The notes: generated by a model not told the origin, from the letters alone. DNA of 51,947 nt from an uncultured Granulosicoccaceae bacterium (GCA_938035525.1 CALHOI010000017.1:1-51947); one strand, 5' to 3'. Shown: positions 1 to 10,046, counted from the first letter of the stretch. Numbers and translations: made by a program.

Positions 1-285
1 CGCCAACATTATGGCAACCGGCGTGTAGAGCGTGGTTAATATGATGCCGTGTGCCACAGGAAAAGCGACCAGTAAAATACCCACGCCTAACACCAGCCAG
101 GTTTCGTTGGCGTCCCAGAACGGACCAATAGATGAAATCATCACATCGCGTTCGGCTTCTGGCCTGCCCAGCATCAGAATACCCGTGCCTAAATCGTAGC
201 CGTCCAGAATGGCATACAGCAACATGGACAAACCCATCAAGCCAAGAAAAATCACTGGCAAAAAATCATCGGGTATAGCGCTCAT
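1..285 (-). CDS. cydB: Cytochrome bd-type quinol oxidase subunit II, partial (cut by window start)
   Basis: Only the first 95 residues are present; the rest lies beyond the left edge. The reading frame starts at an ATG whose codon overlaps the cydA stop in an ATGA arrangement, so the two subunits are translationally coupled. The N-terminus has the family signature DGYDLGTG followed by GPFWDANETWLV, and hydrophobic helices on both sides. CydB/CioB is the membrane partner of CydA in the cytochrome bd family, which oxidises quinol and reduces oxygen to water without pumping protons. The missing C-terminus prevents a length comparison. Identification is secure from the conserved motifs and the partner gene. 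Confidence 0.95.
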   Translation of the reverse strand, partial: MSAIPDDFLPVIFLGLMGLSMLLYAILDGYDLGTGILMLGRPEAERDVMISSIGPFWDANETWLVLGVGILLVAFPVAHGIILTTLYTPVAIMLA

Positions 286-1604
286 GCCAAAACCTCCCGG
301 TATGCAGGCTTAGTTGGTGCAGCCTGTCTTGCCAAATAAAACAGGGTGTAGATAAAAGCGACAAGCAGAATGGCATACAGCGACAAGTACATGGCTAAGG
401 AACCACCGATAGCGGCTGCCGGTACAGGGCCCACTGCATCTTTGGTTTGAAGTACGCCATAAACTAACCATGGTTGACGACCAATTTCGGTTACGTACCA
501 ACCCGCCAGCGTGGCTACCCAGCCCGAAAAGCTCATGCCCACCAGCACTTTTAATAATACTTTTGGTAGCGCTCTGCCTTTTAAAAATAAAAACGCTGTG
601 TACCATGACACCAACAGCATCAGTACGCCCACACCAACCATAATGCGAAAACCGAAAAACAAGGGCGCAACCGGCGGTGCATTCTCGAAACTATTGAGTC
701 CCTGTACTTCACCATTAAAGTCGTGAGTCAGAATAAAGCTTGCCAGCTTCGGCACACCAATCGCAAAGTCGTTTTGCTGAGTTTGTTCGTTTGGAACAGC
801 AAACAACAGCAGTGGTGCGCCGCGCTCTGTTTCCCAAACGCCTTCCATGGCGGCAATTTTCACTGGTTGATGCTCTAAGGTGTTTAAGCCGTGTAGGTCA
901 CCAACAAATATTTGTATCGGTATCAATAAGGCTGCGCCATAAACTGCGGTACGAACGGCTTTTTGCAAGCCTTTGGTTTGGTCATTACGAAGCAGGCGGT
1001 ACGCCGAAATACCGGCCACCAGAAAACAGGCTGTTAATCCTGATGCAATTAACATATGCGTTAATCGATACGGCATAGATGGATTAAATACCACTTCCCA
1101 CCAGCTTGTTACGTGGGCAACGCCATCTATCATCTCGAACCCTGCCGGGGTATGCATCCAGGAATTTAAAGCGATAATCCAGAACGCCGACATGGTTGTG
1201 CCTGCTGCTACTAGTGCGGTTGATAGTGTGTGAAACCACGGTGGCACACGTCGGCTACCAAAAAGCATGATGCCCAGAAAAGTAGCCTCAAGAAAAAACG
1301 CCGTTAACACCTCGTAGGCCAGCAGTGGTCCGGCAACGTTACCAACCGTTTCCATAAAGCCCGGCCAATTGGTGCCGAACTGAAAAGACATGGTAATGCC
1401 ACTGACAACACCCAACGCGAAGGTCAGCGCAAACACTTTTACCCAGAATTGGTAGGCCTGTATCCAGCCATCTTCGTGAGTGCGGTGGTGCTGAATTTTA
1501 AAATATAACAGTATCCAGCACAGCGCAATGGTGATGGTCGGGAACAAGATGTGAAAAGAAATATTTGCCGCAAATTGAATGCGTGCAAGCATCAATGCGT
1601 CCAT
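282..1604 (-). CDS. cydA: Cytochrome bd-type quinol oxidase subunit I (short Q-loop, CioA-like)
   Basis: Catalytic haem-bearing subunit of a cytochrome bd quinol oxidase in the inner membrane. Visible landmarks: axial His18 (ISFH) near the N-terminus, YEVL and FFLEATFLG helices with Glu98 and Glu106, His183 in RLTHM, FRIMVG carrying the likely axial Met, and the hallmark GWYVTEIGRQPW. At 440 residues it is much shorter than E. coli CydA (about 520) and lacks the long Q-loop insert, so it resembles the cyanide-insensitive CIO branch; resistance to cyanide is inference. It starts 6 bp after the stop of the GbsR-like regulator, with an AAAGGT ribosome site inside that gene's end, and overlaps cydB by 4 bp. 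The three genes form one operon. Confidence 0.95.
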   Translation of the reverse strand: MDALMLARIQFAANISFHILFPTITIALCWILLYFKIQHHRTHEDGWIQAYQFWVKVFALTFALGVVSGITMSFQFGTNWPGFMETVGNVAGPLLAYEVLTAFFLEATFLGIMLFGSRRVPPWFHTLSTALVAAGTTMSAFWIIALNSWMHTPAGFEMIDGVAHVTSWWEVVFNPSMPYRLTHMLIASGLTACFLVAGISAYRLLRNDQTKGLQKAVRTAVYGAALLIPIQIFVGDLHGLNTLEHQPVKIAAMEGVWETERGAPLLLFAVPNEQTQQNDFAIGVPKLASFILTHDFNGEVQGLNSFENAPPVAPLFFGFRIMVGVGVLMLLVSWYTAFLFLKGRALPKVLLKVLVGMSFSGWVATLAGWYVTEIGRQPWLVYGVLQTKDAVGPVPAAAIGGSLAMYLSLYAILLVAFIYTLFYLARQAAPTKPAYREVLA

Positions 1605-1610
1605 AAGTCG

Positions 1611-2171
1611 TTACCTTTTCTTTTTGCCCAGTACAGCGATTTTGTCTTTCATTTCCAGTAGTCGTGGCACCTTGTTGCCAAACTTCAGCAACAGCTCAAG
1701 GTCGGAACGACTCAAGCGTTGTAAGTCACTTGCCCAGTCGGACACTTGCTCCATTAGATCGCACATGTCCTGCATGCGCTCATGAGCGTGCTTTTCTGTT
1801 TTAGACGTGGCTGGCTCCATCAGTGTTTGTCGAAGCAAGGTTAAGGTTGGGTCCAGCTCGCGTTTGCGACGCTCTTCCAGCAGGGTTAAGGCAATGTCGA
1901 GAATGTCGTTGGGGGTGGAAAAGTAATCCCGGCGATCCCCTGGCAGGTGTTGCAGCTGAACCAGTCGCCATGACTGCAACTCTTTTAAGCTCATGCTGAC
2001 GTTAGAGCGCGAAATTTCCAGCCGCTCGCTCAGTTGCTCGGCGTTAAGTGGCTCGTCTGACAGATAAAGCACTGCGTAAATTTGGCCAACCGTGCGGTTG
2101 ATGCCCCAACGGCTGCCCATTTCACCAAAGTGCAAAACGAAAGACTGTACAGCTGGTTCCAGGTTGTTCAT
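1611..2171 (-). CDS. GbsR/MarR-family transcriptional regulator of the cyd operon
   Basis: A 186-residue winged-helix regulator. Residues 15-60 carry the GbsR-type signature (FGEMGSRWGINRTVGQIYA, LYLSDEPLNAEQL), followed by the recognition helix region SRSNVSMSLKELQSW. The C-terminal half is helical and charged, suiting dimerisation. GbsR itself is a choline-sensing repressor in Bacillus, but many relatives have other ligands. It is the first gene of the operon, immediately ahead of cydA, and a perfect 22-bp palindrome lies 16 bp upstream of its start codon. I infer autoregulation and control of the bd oxidase. The ligand cannot be read from sequence. Confidence 0.88.
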   Translation of the reverse strand: MNNLEPAVQSFVLHFGEMGSRWGINRTVGQIYAVLYLSDEPLNAEQLSERLEISRSNVSMSLKELQSWRLVQLQHLPGDRRDYFSTPNDILDIALTLLEERRKRELDPTLTLLRQTLMEPATSKTEKHAHERMQDMCDLMEQVSDWASDLQRLSRSDLELLLKFGNKVPRLLEMKDKIAVLGKKKR

Positions 2172-2186
2172 GTCAGATATTTCGGC

Positions 2187-2208
2187 TATTTCAGTAATTA
2201 CTGAAATA
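2187..2208. promoter_or_regulatory. Perfect 22-bp palindrome, likely operator of the GbsR-like regulator
   Basis: The half-site TATTTCAGTAA is followed directly by its exact reverse complement TTACTGAAATA. It ends 16 bp upstream of the regulator's ATG, the position expected of a repressor site over the promoter or leader. A further partial half-site (ATATTTCGG) lies just inside it. Assignment to the regulator is inferred from position and symmetry. Confidence 0.7.
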
Positions 2209-2276
2209 ACTGTATCAAAAGAAATGCTGAATATCAGGATTAACTGCTGTGAATGGGGAAACTGGAGACGAAAAAC

Positions 2277-2293
2277 AACCAGAAAAGGTGGTT
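2277..2293 (-). terminator. Possible weak terminator after proB
   Basis: A short inverted repeat, AACCA and TGGTT separated by 7 bases, is followed on the minus strand by GTTTTTC. It lies between the end of proB and the gbsR-cyd operon. The 5-bp stem is weak, so this is tentative. Confidence 0.35.
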
Positions 2294-2379
2294 TTTTCTT
2301 AGGTGCTGGAAGCGCGGCGGGCGTTGGCGGGCTGGCGGAAGATAATGCTTTTCGCGGCCTATATCTCTGCCTTCAGCAA

Positions 2380-3504
2380 TTACCTTTTCGTCAACACCAT
2401 ATTGTCGCGATGGATCAGTTCGGGTTCACGTTCGTAACCGAGTAAGGTTTTTATTTTGTCGCTCGACTGACCCAGTAATTGCTTTGACTCAGCGGCGCTG
2501 TAGTTGATTAGCCCTCTTGCATGTTCAACATTATGTTCGTCAACACAGGCAACCAATTCGCCACGTTTAAAGTCGCCACTGCAAGCGCTGACACCAACAG
2601 ACAGTAAGCTTGCACCACGTTCGTGCAATGTTTTGACGGCACCGGCATCCAGTGTGAGTGTGCCACTAACGCGTAGCTGATTAGATAACCAGCGCTTGCG
2701 TGCTACTTCAGCGCCCTGACTAGTGGTTAGCATAGTGCCCAGATGTGCCGCTTCGTTTAGCTTTAGCAAAACGTCGGGTTCACGGCCTGATGCAATGACT
2801 GTGGTGGTGCCGCTTTTCGCTGCTCGTTCGGCGGCTTTTATTTTTGTATTCATGCCACCGCTGCCAAACGAGGAGCCGCTGGGTCCGGCCAATGCATGTA
2901 TGTCGGGGTCGCTGGCGTTGGCATGGCTTAACAACTTTGCATCATTATTAGTGCGTGGATCTTTGTTGTATAAACCATCCTGATCGGTTAACAGCACCAG
3001 TACATCTGCTTCTATCAAACTTGCTACCATCGCGGCCAGAGTATCGTTGTCTCCCAAACGAATTTCATCGGTAATAACCGTATCGTTTTCATTGATGATC
3101 GGTACCACGCCGAGGTTAAGTAAGGTGTTTAAGGTGGCGCGAGCGTTTAAGTATCGTCGCCGATCTGCCATGTCTTCATGAGTCAGTAAAACTTGCGCAG
3201 TTTGACGATCAAATTTTTTAAATACCGATTCGTAGGCTTGCACCAAACCCATTTGACCAACGGCTGCCGCAGCTTGTAATTCGTGGACTGCGCTGGGTTT
3301 TTTCTGCCAACCCAAACGAGTCATGCCTTCGGCTATAGAGCCGCTTGATACCAGTACAATTTCTTTGCCTGCAGATGCCAGGGTGGCCATTTGCGCAGAC
3401 CATTGCTCAATGAGCTGATGATCAAGGCCTTTACCATCTGCTGTTAGCAACGTGCTGCCAATTTTTACAACCCAACGTTTTCCTTGTGTTAAGCGTTCAC
3501 GCAT
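2380..3504 (-). CDS. proB: Glutamate 5-kinase
   Basis: Phosphorylates L-glutamate to glutamyl 5-phosphate, the first step of proline synthesis, in the cytoplasm. The 374 residues (E. coli: 367) show an amino-acid-kinase domain (about 1-260) with [27 protein letters not shown] and [11 protein letters not shown], then a C-terminal PUA domain (about 275-370). The start follows the obgE stop by 3 bp, so the genes are co-transcribed, as in Pseudomonas. The PUA domain occurs in proline-inhibited ProB enzymes. No anomaly is visible. Confidence 0.97.
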   Translation of the reverse strand: MRERLTQGKRWVVKIGSTLLTADGKGLDHQLIEQWSAQMATLASAGKEIVLVSSGSIAEGMTRLGWQKKPSAVHELQAAAAVGQMGLVQAYESVFKKFDRQTAQVLLTHEDMADRRRYLNARATLNTLLNLGVVPIINENDTVITDEIRLGDNDTLAAMVASLIEADVLVLLTDQDGLYNKDPRTNNDAKLLSHANASDPDIHALAGPSGSSFGSGGMNTKIKAAERAAKSGTTTVIASGREPDVLLKLNEAAHLGTMLTTSQGAEVARKRWLSNQLRVSGTLTLDAGAVKTLHERGASLLSVGVSACSGDFKRGELVACVDEHNVEHARGLINYSAAESKQLLGQSSDKIKTLLGYEREPELIHRDNMVLTKR

Positions 3505-3507
3505 AAG

Positions 3508-4755
<1,248 letters not shown>

Positions 4756-4781
4756 TTATATTCACCTGTCACACTTGCCCC

Positions 4782-5339
4782 ATGTATGGATCAAAACACC
4801 TATCCAACGTGGCCTTGTTTCCACTTTGTGATGCCAGTAGCGTTCTTATCGACGCTTTGAAGGTTTGCGCCGACGCGCCCAACACACGGGGGGACGCGCT
4901 GGTATTTGCCTGGCGCTTAAGCCTGCCCGCTCGCATGAATGTGGCGGACGCTGCCAATGCCGTGCTGGTGGTTGCCATGAGTGCACCGCGCGAATCGTGG
5001 AACCGCCAACAGCTATTGATAGTGCGCGAGCTCATGGTGCTTGCAGGGCGTGAAGAGCCTTCGCGCGCAACACCCGCCTATGCGCCGACCCGTGCAAAAC
5101 GGATGGTGGCGGTTAGTCGAGATGCGGAGCCTGCGGCCACAAAGATGAAAAGTCGACGAAAAACCGCAGAGCAGGCCGATGTGCAACCTGGTCAGCAGCA
5201 AACCGATGCCAAAGGCAAGAAGGCAACGCCAAAAGAAGCAAAAGAGTGGTGGCGCTTGGTAGGGCGAGGAGGGCAGCCCGACAAATCCCCTGGCGAGCAA
5301 AGAAAAACCCGCACTGCGCGGGTTTCTCGTGAGCCTTGA
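4782..5339 (+). CDS. Hypothetical protein between rpmA and obgE
   Basis: An uninterrupted 185-codon frame opposing its neighbours. Residues 1-95 are Ala/Leu-rich and look like a small helical domain (SVLIDALKVCADAP, LSLPARMNVADAANAVLVVAM); residues 100-185 are Lys/Arg/Gln/Glu-rich and probably disordered. I recognise no family. The rpmA terminator hairpin lies within its last codons, which argues either for overlap economy or against the frame being real. Codon composition resembles the neighbouring genes. This slot is held by yhbE (same direction as obgE) in E. coli, and by nothing in Pseudomonas. The call is an ORF of unknown function. Confidence 0.45.
   Translation: MYGSKHLSNVALFPLCDASSVLIDALKVCADAPNTRGDALVFAWRLSLPARMNVADAANAVLVVAMSAPRESWNRQQLLIVRELMVLAGREEPSRATPAYAPTRAKRMVAVSRDAEPAATKMKSRRKTAEQADVQPGQQQTDAKGKKATPKEAKEWWRLVGRGGQPDKSPGEQRKTRTARVSREP
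5305..5325 (-). terminator. Rho-independent terminator of rplU-rpmA
   Basis: AAACCCGC and GCGGGTTT form an 8-bp stem with a 5-nt loop, followed on the minus strand by a T-rich run (TTTTTCTTT). It sits about 70 bp past the rpmA stop and overlaps the 3' end of the opposing hypothetical ORF. Confidence 0.8.
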
Positions 5340-5360
5340 TCATCAGGCTTGATCAGCAGA

Positions 5361-5380
5361 CTAGCCCGGTGCCGGGTTAG
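5361..5380. terminator. GC-rich hairpin after rpmA
   Basis: CTAGCCCGG and CCGGGTTAG form a 9-bp stem (one G-T pair) with a 2-base spacer, 12 bp past the rpmA stop. There is no T tract. It may protect the mRNA 3' end or assist the terminator just downstream. Confidence 0.4.
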
Positions 5381-5391
5381 CCTGACTGACG

Positions 5392-5649
5392 TTATTCAGC
5401 AACGATATTAACGAACTTGCGTTTGTTCAGGCCTTTTTCCTGAAACTGTACAACACCAGGTGTTTTTGCAAACAAGGTGTGGTCTTTTCCCATACCGACG
5501 TTTACGCCCGGGTGGAATCGTGTACCACGCTGGCGAACAATAATGTTGCCTGCCAATACTGCTTCACCGCCAAATTTCTTCACGCCGAGTCGTTTGGACT
5601 CTGAATCGCGACCGTTGCGGGTACTACCGCCTGCTTTTTTATGTGCCAT
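5392..5649 (-). CDS. rpmA: 50S ribosomal protein L27
   Basis: Small basic protein of the large subunit near the peptidyl-transferase centre. The 85 residues begin [19 protein letters not shown] and contain [17 protein letters not shown], both diagnostic of bL27. A ribosome site (GGAAC) precedes the ATG. It is 17 bp downstream of rplU in a standard rplU-rpmA operon. No cleaved N-terminal extension of the Firmicutes type is present. Confidence 0.98.
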   Translation of the reverse strand: MAHKKAGGSTRNGRDSESKRLGVKKFGGEAVLAGNIIVRQRGTRFHPGVNVGMGKDHTLFAKTPGVVQFQEKGLNKRKFVNIVAE

Positions 5650-5666
5650 CGTTATAGTTCCTGTGC

Positions 5667-5981
5667 TTAGCCTGCGTTGATGCCGGTTATTTCGAGTTCG
5701 GTGTAGTTCTGTCGATGGCCCATCTGCTTGCGATGGTGCTTACGGCGACGGAACTTCACTATATTGACCTTTTGGCCGCGTCCGTGCTCAATAACACGCG
5801 CTGTGACCGATGCGTTGCTGATTAAAGGAGAGCCGACAGTGACGTCATCGCCATTGCCGATCATCAGTACTTCGTCCAGCTGGATGTCCTGACCTTCGCT
5901 TGCGTCGATTGACTCGACTTTGAGCTTGTCTCCGGTGCTCACTCGGTGTTGCTTGCCACCGGTTTTTATGACCGCGTACAT
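5667..5981 (-). CDS. rplU: 50S ribosomal protein L21
   Basis: Large-subunit ribosomal protein bL21, 104 residues, beginning [14 protein letters not shown] and containing the basic [19 protein letters not shown] motif near the C-terminus. A good ribosome site (CGGAG) lies 8 bp before the ATG. It heads the rplU-rpmA operon, driven by a strong promoter about 215 bp upstream, giving a long untranslated leader. It is divergent from ispB, a widely conserved arrangement. Confidence 0.98.
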   Translation of the reverse strand: MYAVIKTGGKQHRVSTGDKLKVESIDASEGQDIQLDEVLMIGNGDDVTVGSPLISNASVTARVIEHGRGQKVNIVKFRRRKHHRKQMGHRQNYTELEITGINAG

Positions 5982-6300
5982 TTTTGTTACTCCGTTATAT
6001 TGCGCTGCAAGTTCACATCTGAGTGCGTTTCGAGTACGTATCTAGGTTGTATCTGGTACAAATCTAGTCCGTATCGATAAACACCTAATTCAATCAAATC
6101 GGGCCAGAATGAATCAGTATCGACGCGCCAAGCAGGTTTTTGGTATCTGGTATTGCTTATAATATGCACTGAGTACTAATACTCTGGGCAGCCAGCAAGT
6201 ATATCGGCTGGTCGATTATCCGTCAATGCGAAAAAAAACGAACATCCAGTCTGGCTAATTGTCACAAACTAATTACATGCCAGTATAGTTACTCCCAGCC
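5982..6300. other. Divergent intergenic region, rplU leader and ispB promoter
   Basis: This 319-bp region contains no gene I trust. A 60-codon minus-strand frame inside it lies in the rplU leader and resembles no protein. The proximal ~210 bp are the transcribed rplU leader; the rest holds the rplU promoter and an ispB-proximal -10-like TATAGT at 6284-6289. Confidence 0.6.
6198..6226 (-). promoter_or_regulatory. Sigma-70 promoter of rplU-rpmA
   Basis: On the minus strand, TTGACG (6221-6226) and TATACT (6198-6203) are separated by exactly 17 bp, a near-consensus promoter. Transcription would start near 6191, leaving a leader of about 210 nt before rplU. Confidence 0.8.
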
Positions 6301-7305
6301 ATGCCACAACCTACGATGTTATCTGAAGCTATGCCTCCCACCCTCGACCAATGCAGTGCCTTGGTGGCAGATGATATGCAGTTGGTCGATACCCTGATTC
6401 GACAGCGGCTCTCGTCCGATGTGGCGCTGGTGAACCAATTGGCTGGCTACATTATTGGCAGTGGTGGCAAGCGCCTGCGCCCACAGCTGGTTTTGCTCGC
6501 CGCCCGTGCGTGTGGGTACACGCAAAACCACCACATTACCGTGGCTGCCATTATCGAATTTATCCACACTGCTACCTTGCTGCACGATGACGTTGTCGAT
6601 GCCTCCGATCTTCGGCGAGGTCAGGAAACGGCCAACGCGGTTTGGGGTAATGAGGCGGCTGTGTTGGTGGGGGATTTCCTGTACTCGCGCTCTTTCGAGA
6701 TGATGGTCGATGTACAGAGCCTTCGAGTCATGGATATTCTGGCCCGCACAACCAATCGTATTGCCGAGGGCGAGGTCATGCAGCTGCTCAACATTAACGA
6801 CCCCGATCTCACTGAAGCCAAATACATTGAAGTCATTGAGGCTAAAACAGCTCGCTTGTTTCAAGCAGCTACTCAGTTAGGAGCGGTGCTCTCTGACGAA
6901 AATGATGACGTGCGGGTGGCCTTGGCCGAATACGGAAACAAGCTGGGCACAGCTTTTCAAATTGTTGATGATGTGCTCGACTATAAAAGCGACAGCGAAG
7001 CCATGGGTAAGAATGTTGGTGATGATTTAGCGGAAGGCAAAACAACCTTGCCACTGATTTACGCTATGCGTGATGGAACACCAGCGCAGCGCGAGCTGGT
7101 AGCTAAAGCCATAACTGATGATGGAATAAATGCCTTAAGCGGCGTGCTGGCTGCAATAGAAAGCACGCAAGCTTTGCAAAAAAGTTTAGTGACGGCAAAG
7201 CAGTATGCCGATGAGGCAAGTGATGCCTTGAGTGTGCTAACAGCATCTCCCTACAGAGATGCACTAAGTGCCATTGCGCATCACGCTGTAAAGCGTCTTG
7301 CCTGA
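6301..7305 (+). CDS. ispB: Octaprenyl diphosphate synthase (long-chain trans-prenyltransferase)
   Basis: Builds the C40-class polyprenyl tail of quinones from FPP and IPP in the cytoplasm. It shows GSGGKRLRP, the first aspartate-rich motif LLHDDVVD near residue 95, GDFLYSRSF, and the second aspartate motif FQIVDDVLDY near residue 223. Length (334) fits the family. Three in-frame ATGs (6301, 6316, 6331) are possible; alignment with IspB proteins favours a start near the third. A TATAGT -10-like box at 6284-6289 would place the transcript start almost at 6301, another reason to suspect a later start. The 3' end overlaps the convergent metalloprotease gene by 25 bp. Confidence 0.95.
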   Translation: MPQPTMLSEAMPPTLDQCSALVADDMQLVDTLIRQRLSSDVALVNQLAGYIIGSGGKRLRPQLVLLAARACGYTQNHHITVAAIIEFIHTATLLHDDVVDASDLRRGQETANAVWGNEAAVLVGDFLYSRSFEMMVDVQSLRVMDILARTTNRIAEGEVMQLLNINDPDLTEAKYIEVIEAKTARLFQAATQLGAVLSDENDDVRVALAEYGNKLGTAFQIVDDVLDYKSDSEAMGKNVGDDLAEGKTTLPLIYAMRDGTPAQRELVAKAITDDGINALSGVLAAIESTQALQKSLVTAKQYADEASDALSVLTASPYRDALSAIAHHAVKRLA

Positions 7306-9107
7306 TACCCAGTTACGTTAAAACGCACTAAATTTAAACCAAATACAGTAAAAGCCAGGCTTAATAGAAATCCCAGCGACAAACTGCCAATGCCATCATT
7401 TGGTGTGGCTTGCACGTCATCTAAAAAAGTGCTGTCGGCAGCAACCGCTTCACCGGTGCTGGTATCAAATTGCAATAGCTTAATGACCGCCCGATTATCA
7501 TCGGTTTGCACATCACTGGTATTAACTGGCACGACCTCGGAAATAACATCTTCCTGAAATTGACTAACAAGGGTCGCAGTGACGCTGGCGCTGTGTGTTT
7601 CGCCTGCCTTAACTGAGCCATGATCGCAATACGCGCTGTTGCCATCAATCTGGCATCCAGCACTGATATCTGAGAAGGTGGTGCCCACAGGAAACTCAGT
7701 AACTGATGTCAGCAGTGATGCGCGTTGCAAGCTGTCGTTGTTGTGTACTCGAATAACCAGTGAGCGTCGTAGAGTTTCGCTGGTAGGGTAGGTATTCATG
7801 CTTACCGCAACGTCAATGTTGTTGATATTGCAGCTGGCATTTTTAGCACCTTGCACCGAACGAATACTGCAAGCAGAAAACTCGGCTGTGGTGTCGCTGG
7901 ACAATTTTGGCCACATTAATGTGGATGCTGAGCGGTTGGCATCAACATGGCATTGCTCGTGGTCATCGTGTAAAGCCCCCAAATTGTGAGCCACTTCGTG
8001 AGCGGTTAGCAAAGCATCAAATGGGAACGGTGTTGACATGCTGATATCATAACCATCGACACGACAAGCTGTGTTAATCCAACCCAGGCCGATAATCCTA
8101 TCAGGGTCGCGATGGCCGCTGAACAAATGCACCAGGCCAAGGTCTGCCGGTAGTTTGGGGTCGTTAAGTCTGATTGACCGGAAGCTGGTGAGTAGCTGAT
8201 CAACTGTGCCGTTAAAGCCACGCATTGGGTCTGTGTTTGGGTCGTCGTACACACTTATAGCTTCAACGATCAATGCGATGCCCAGCTGAGACTGGTAAAT
8301 AGCATCGACACTGTTGATGATACTGAGTGCGCGAGCCAGGCCTCTTTGCTGATGGGCTTCGTTAAAGCGGCTGTCTACCACTATGCCCATTCGAATGGCA
8401 CGGGTAACGGTAGTGCCAAAGCCATCCTTGTTTAAAATGAACGTGTCGTTGATTGTCCTGGCGGTTTTATTTTTGGGTGCTGGTGCAAACTTGATGGTGT
8501 CTATTTTGTACGAAAAGCCGTGCAGCAGTTGTTGTGCTATTGCATTTCCACCCGGTGCATTTCCGCCCAGTCCATTTCCACCTGGTTCAAAAAGAATCAG
8601 CGAGTTGTCCTGCGTGTTGGTGACTGAGGATTTGGATGTCACTGGTTTGGCCGAGTCAGACTTGAACACGAAAGACTCACGATTTAAAGCGGTGCTGTTG
8701 ATTAACGTATTTAAACGGCCCCAGTTATCCAGTTGCAGTAATTTGCCCTGGTAAAAAAGATAGCCACTGGGTTTGCCATCCTCAAAAGTGATGCGAGCCC
8801 ACGATTGTGCATCACCAACGATGTAACCCTGATATAAACGAATCTGGTTGTCTGGATTATTGTCTGCAAACTTATCTGCATCAACAAAGTTGGCTCGTAG
8901 CAATTGATTAAAGCGTGATGGTTTGAGATTAAGTGTTATATCGTGACCCATTGCAGAGAGTTGCAAAGAAGCTGGGTTGGCATCGGATATAACAACATCG
9001 TGAACGGTGATGTTTGCATTTGCTGTTTTTATGCTGATAGTCAGAAGGCAGCAAAGTGACAGAACGAATAAAAATCCGTTTTTATAAGTTGAGGTTGTAT
9101 GGCGCAC
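7281..9107 (-). CDS. Secreted M12B/reprolysin-like zinc metalloprotease
   Basis: A 608-residue exported protease starting with GTG. Residues 1-31 are a signal peptide ending in TANA. The region about 32-130 resembles a reprolysin propeptide; a Gly/Asn-rich linker (near 175-190) is encoded by three 15-bp repeats. The metzincin zinc site HEVAHNLGALHDD lies near residue 372, and STLMWP downstream may supply the Met-turn. Residues about 430-560 look like a DUF11/CARDB-type beta domain with a Cys pair. The C-terminus (GIGSLSLGFLLSLAF, then a basic end with RR) resembles a cell-envelope sorting tail of the GlyGly-CTERM/rhombosortase kind; this is inference. It probably degrades extracellular protein. 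It converges on and overlaps ispB. Confidence 0.85.
   Translation of the reverse strand: MRHTTSTYKNGFLFVLSLCCLLTISIKTANANITVHDVVISDANPASLQLSAMGHDITLNLKPSRFNQLLRANFVDADKFADNNPDNQIRLYQGYIVGDAQSWARITFEDGKPSGYLFYQGKLLQLDNWGRLNTLINSTALNRESFVFKSDSAKPVTSKSSVTNTQDNSLILFEPGGNGLGGNAPGGNAIAQQLLHGFSYKIDTIKFAPAPKNKTARTINDTFILNKDGFGTTVTRAIRMGIVVDSRFNEAHQQRGLARALSIINSVDAIYQSQLGIALIVEAISVYDDPNTDPMRGFNGTVDQLLTSFRSIRLNDPKLPADLGLVHLFSGHRDPDRIIGLGWINTACRVDGYDISMSTPFPFDALLTAHEVAHNLGALHDDHEQCHVDANRSASTLMWPKLSSDTTAEFSACSIRSVQGAKNASCNINNIDVAVSMNTYPTSETLRRSLVIRVHNNDSLQRASLLTSVTEFPVGTTFSDISAGCQIDGNSAYCDHGSVKAGETHSASVTATLVSQFQEDVISEVVPVNTSDVQTDDNRAVIKLLQFDTSTGEAVAADSTFLDDVQATPNDGIGSLSLGFLLSLAFTVFGLNLVRFNVTGYQARRFTA
8542..8586. 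repeat. Three 15-bp tandem repeats in the metalloprotease linker
   Basis: Units at 8542, 8557 and 8572 follow the pattern GCATTTCCACCCGGT with a few substitutions. They encode a Gly-Gly-Asn linker between propeptide and catalytic domain and could change copy number by slippage. Confidence 0.8.
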
Positions 9108-9311
9108 CGAGCGAGTATATCAGCGTCTTATACCGAATCGTTAGGGTAAGAAATAAGATGTGAGTTGCACCTGATTTTTATCAATAAATACTTGACCTTA
9201 TGAATCGCTTGGTCGACAAGTTTGCGCGGCACTCTTGCTTGGCAAGGCTTAAGCTATTGATTTTTGAATGGTAGGGCTGTGGCCATACGCATCTTTAAAT
9301 CCTGGCACATT

Positions 9312-10046
9312 TTAAAGTATGCTGCCGTCAACTTCTCTGTGCTTTCCAGGCTCTATACCCTTCACGCTGTGGCCGCCAATGTGAGTACGAACAAGTCGTA
9401 GTGTTGGGTATCCCACTGCAGCACTCATGCGCCGTACTTGACGATTACGCCCTTCCGTTATGGTTAGCTTTAACCAGCTTGTGGGTATTTCTTTGCGAAA
9501 CCTGATAGGAGGGTTGCGTGGCCATAACCAATCGGGCTCGTCTACTCTTTCGGCTTGCGCTGGAGCTGTTGCGCCATCATTAAGTTTGACGCCGTCGCGA
9601 AGTTGGTAAAGTGCTTTACTTGAGATCTCTCCTTCAAGTTGTGCCAAATACGTTTTTGGTAATTTAAAATCCGGATGCGCAATGCGATGTTGCAACATGC
9701 CATTATTGGTTAGCAGTAATAAACCTTCACTGTCTCTGTCCAGTCGCCCCGCTGCGTACAGATTTGGCATGGTTATATAATTTGCCAGAGTGTCTCTGTC
9801 GTCCTGGTCGGTGAACTGACACAATACCTGAAATGGTTTGTTAAACAGCAAAACAACAGTGGGTTCGTTGTCGTTCAGATTATTGTTATTTTGGCTTGCG
9901 TTTGTTTTTTCACTAGTGTGTTTATTCGTCCGAGTGCCGGTCTTTTTGTTGACCGCAGTGTTGGCCCGTGCCTTGGTTTTTGTAGCGCTGTGCCTGCTTT
10001 TTGGTTTGCCACGCCTTTGTTGACGAGACGCTTTTTTACCGTTCAT
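9312..10046 (-). CDS. rluE: 23S rRNA pseudouridine synthase, RluE type
   Basis: Converts a uridine in 23S rRNA (U2457 in E. coli) to pseudouridine. The RsuA-family core runs from about residue 60 to 235: [13 protein letters not shown], the catalytic [19 protein letters not shown] (catalytic Asp in GRLD), KTYLAQLEG and [14 protein letters not shown]. The N-terminal ~60 residues are Lys/Arg/Thr/Asn-rich and probably disordered, an RNA-binding tail longer than in E. coli RluE. There is no S4 domain, as expected for RluE. A degenerate tandem repeat lies directly upstream of the ATG. Confidence 0.9.
   Translation of the reverse strand: MNGKKASRQQRRGKPKSRHSATKTKARANTAVNKKTGTRTNKHTSEKTNASQNNNNLNDNEPTVVLLFNKPFQVLCQFTDQDDRDTLANYITMPNLYAAGRLDRDSEGLLLLTNNGMLQHRIAHPDFKLPKTYLAQLEGEISSKALYQLRDGVKLNDGATAPAQAERVDEPDWLWPRNPPIRFRKEIPTSWLKLTITEGRNRQVRRMSAAVGYPTLRLVRTHIGGHSVKGIEPGKHREVDGSIL

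Noticed and set aside
5987-6169. 60-codon minus-strand ORF in the rplU leader
   Set aside because: It has no recognisable pattern, no good ribosome site, and lies in the untranslated leader of a ribosomal-protein operon.
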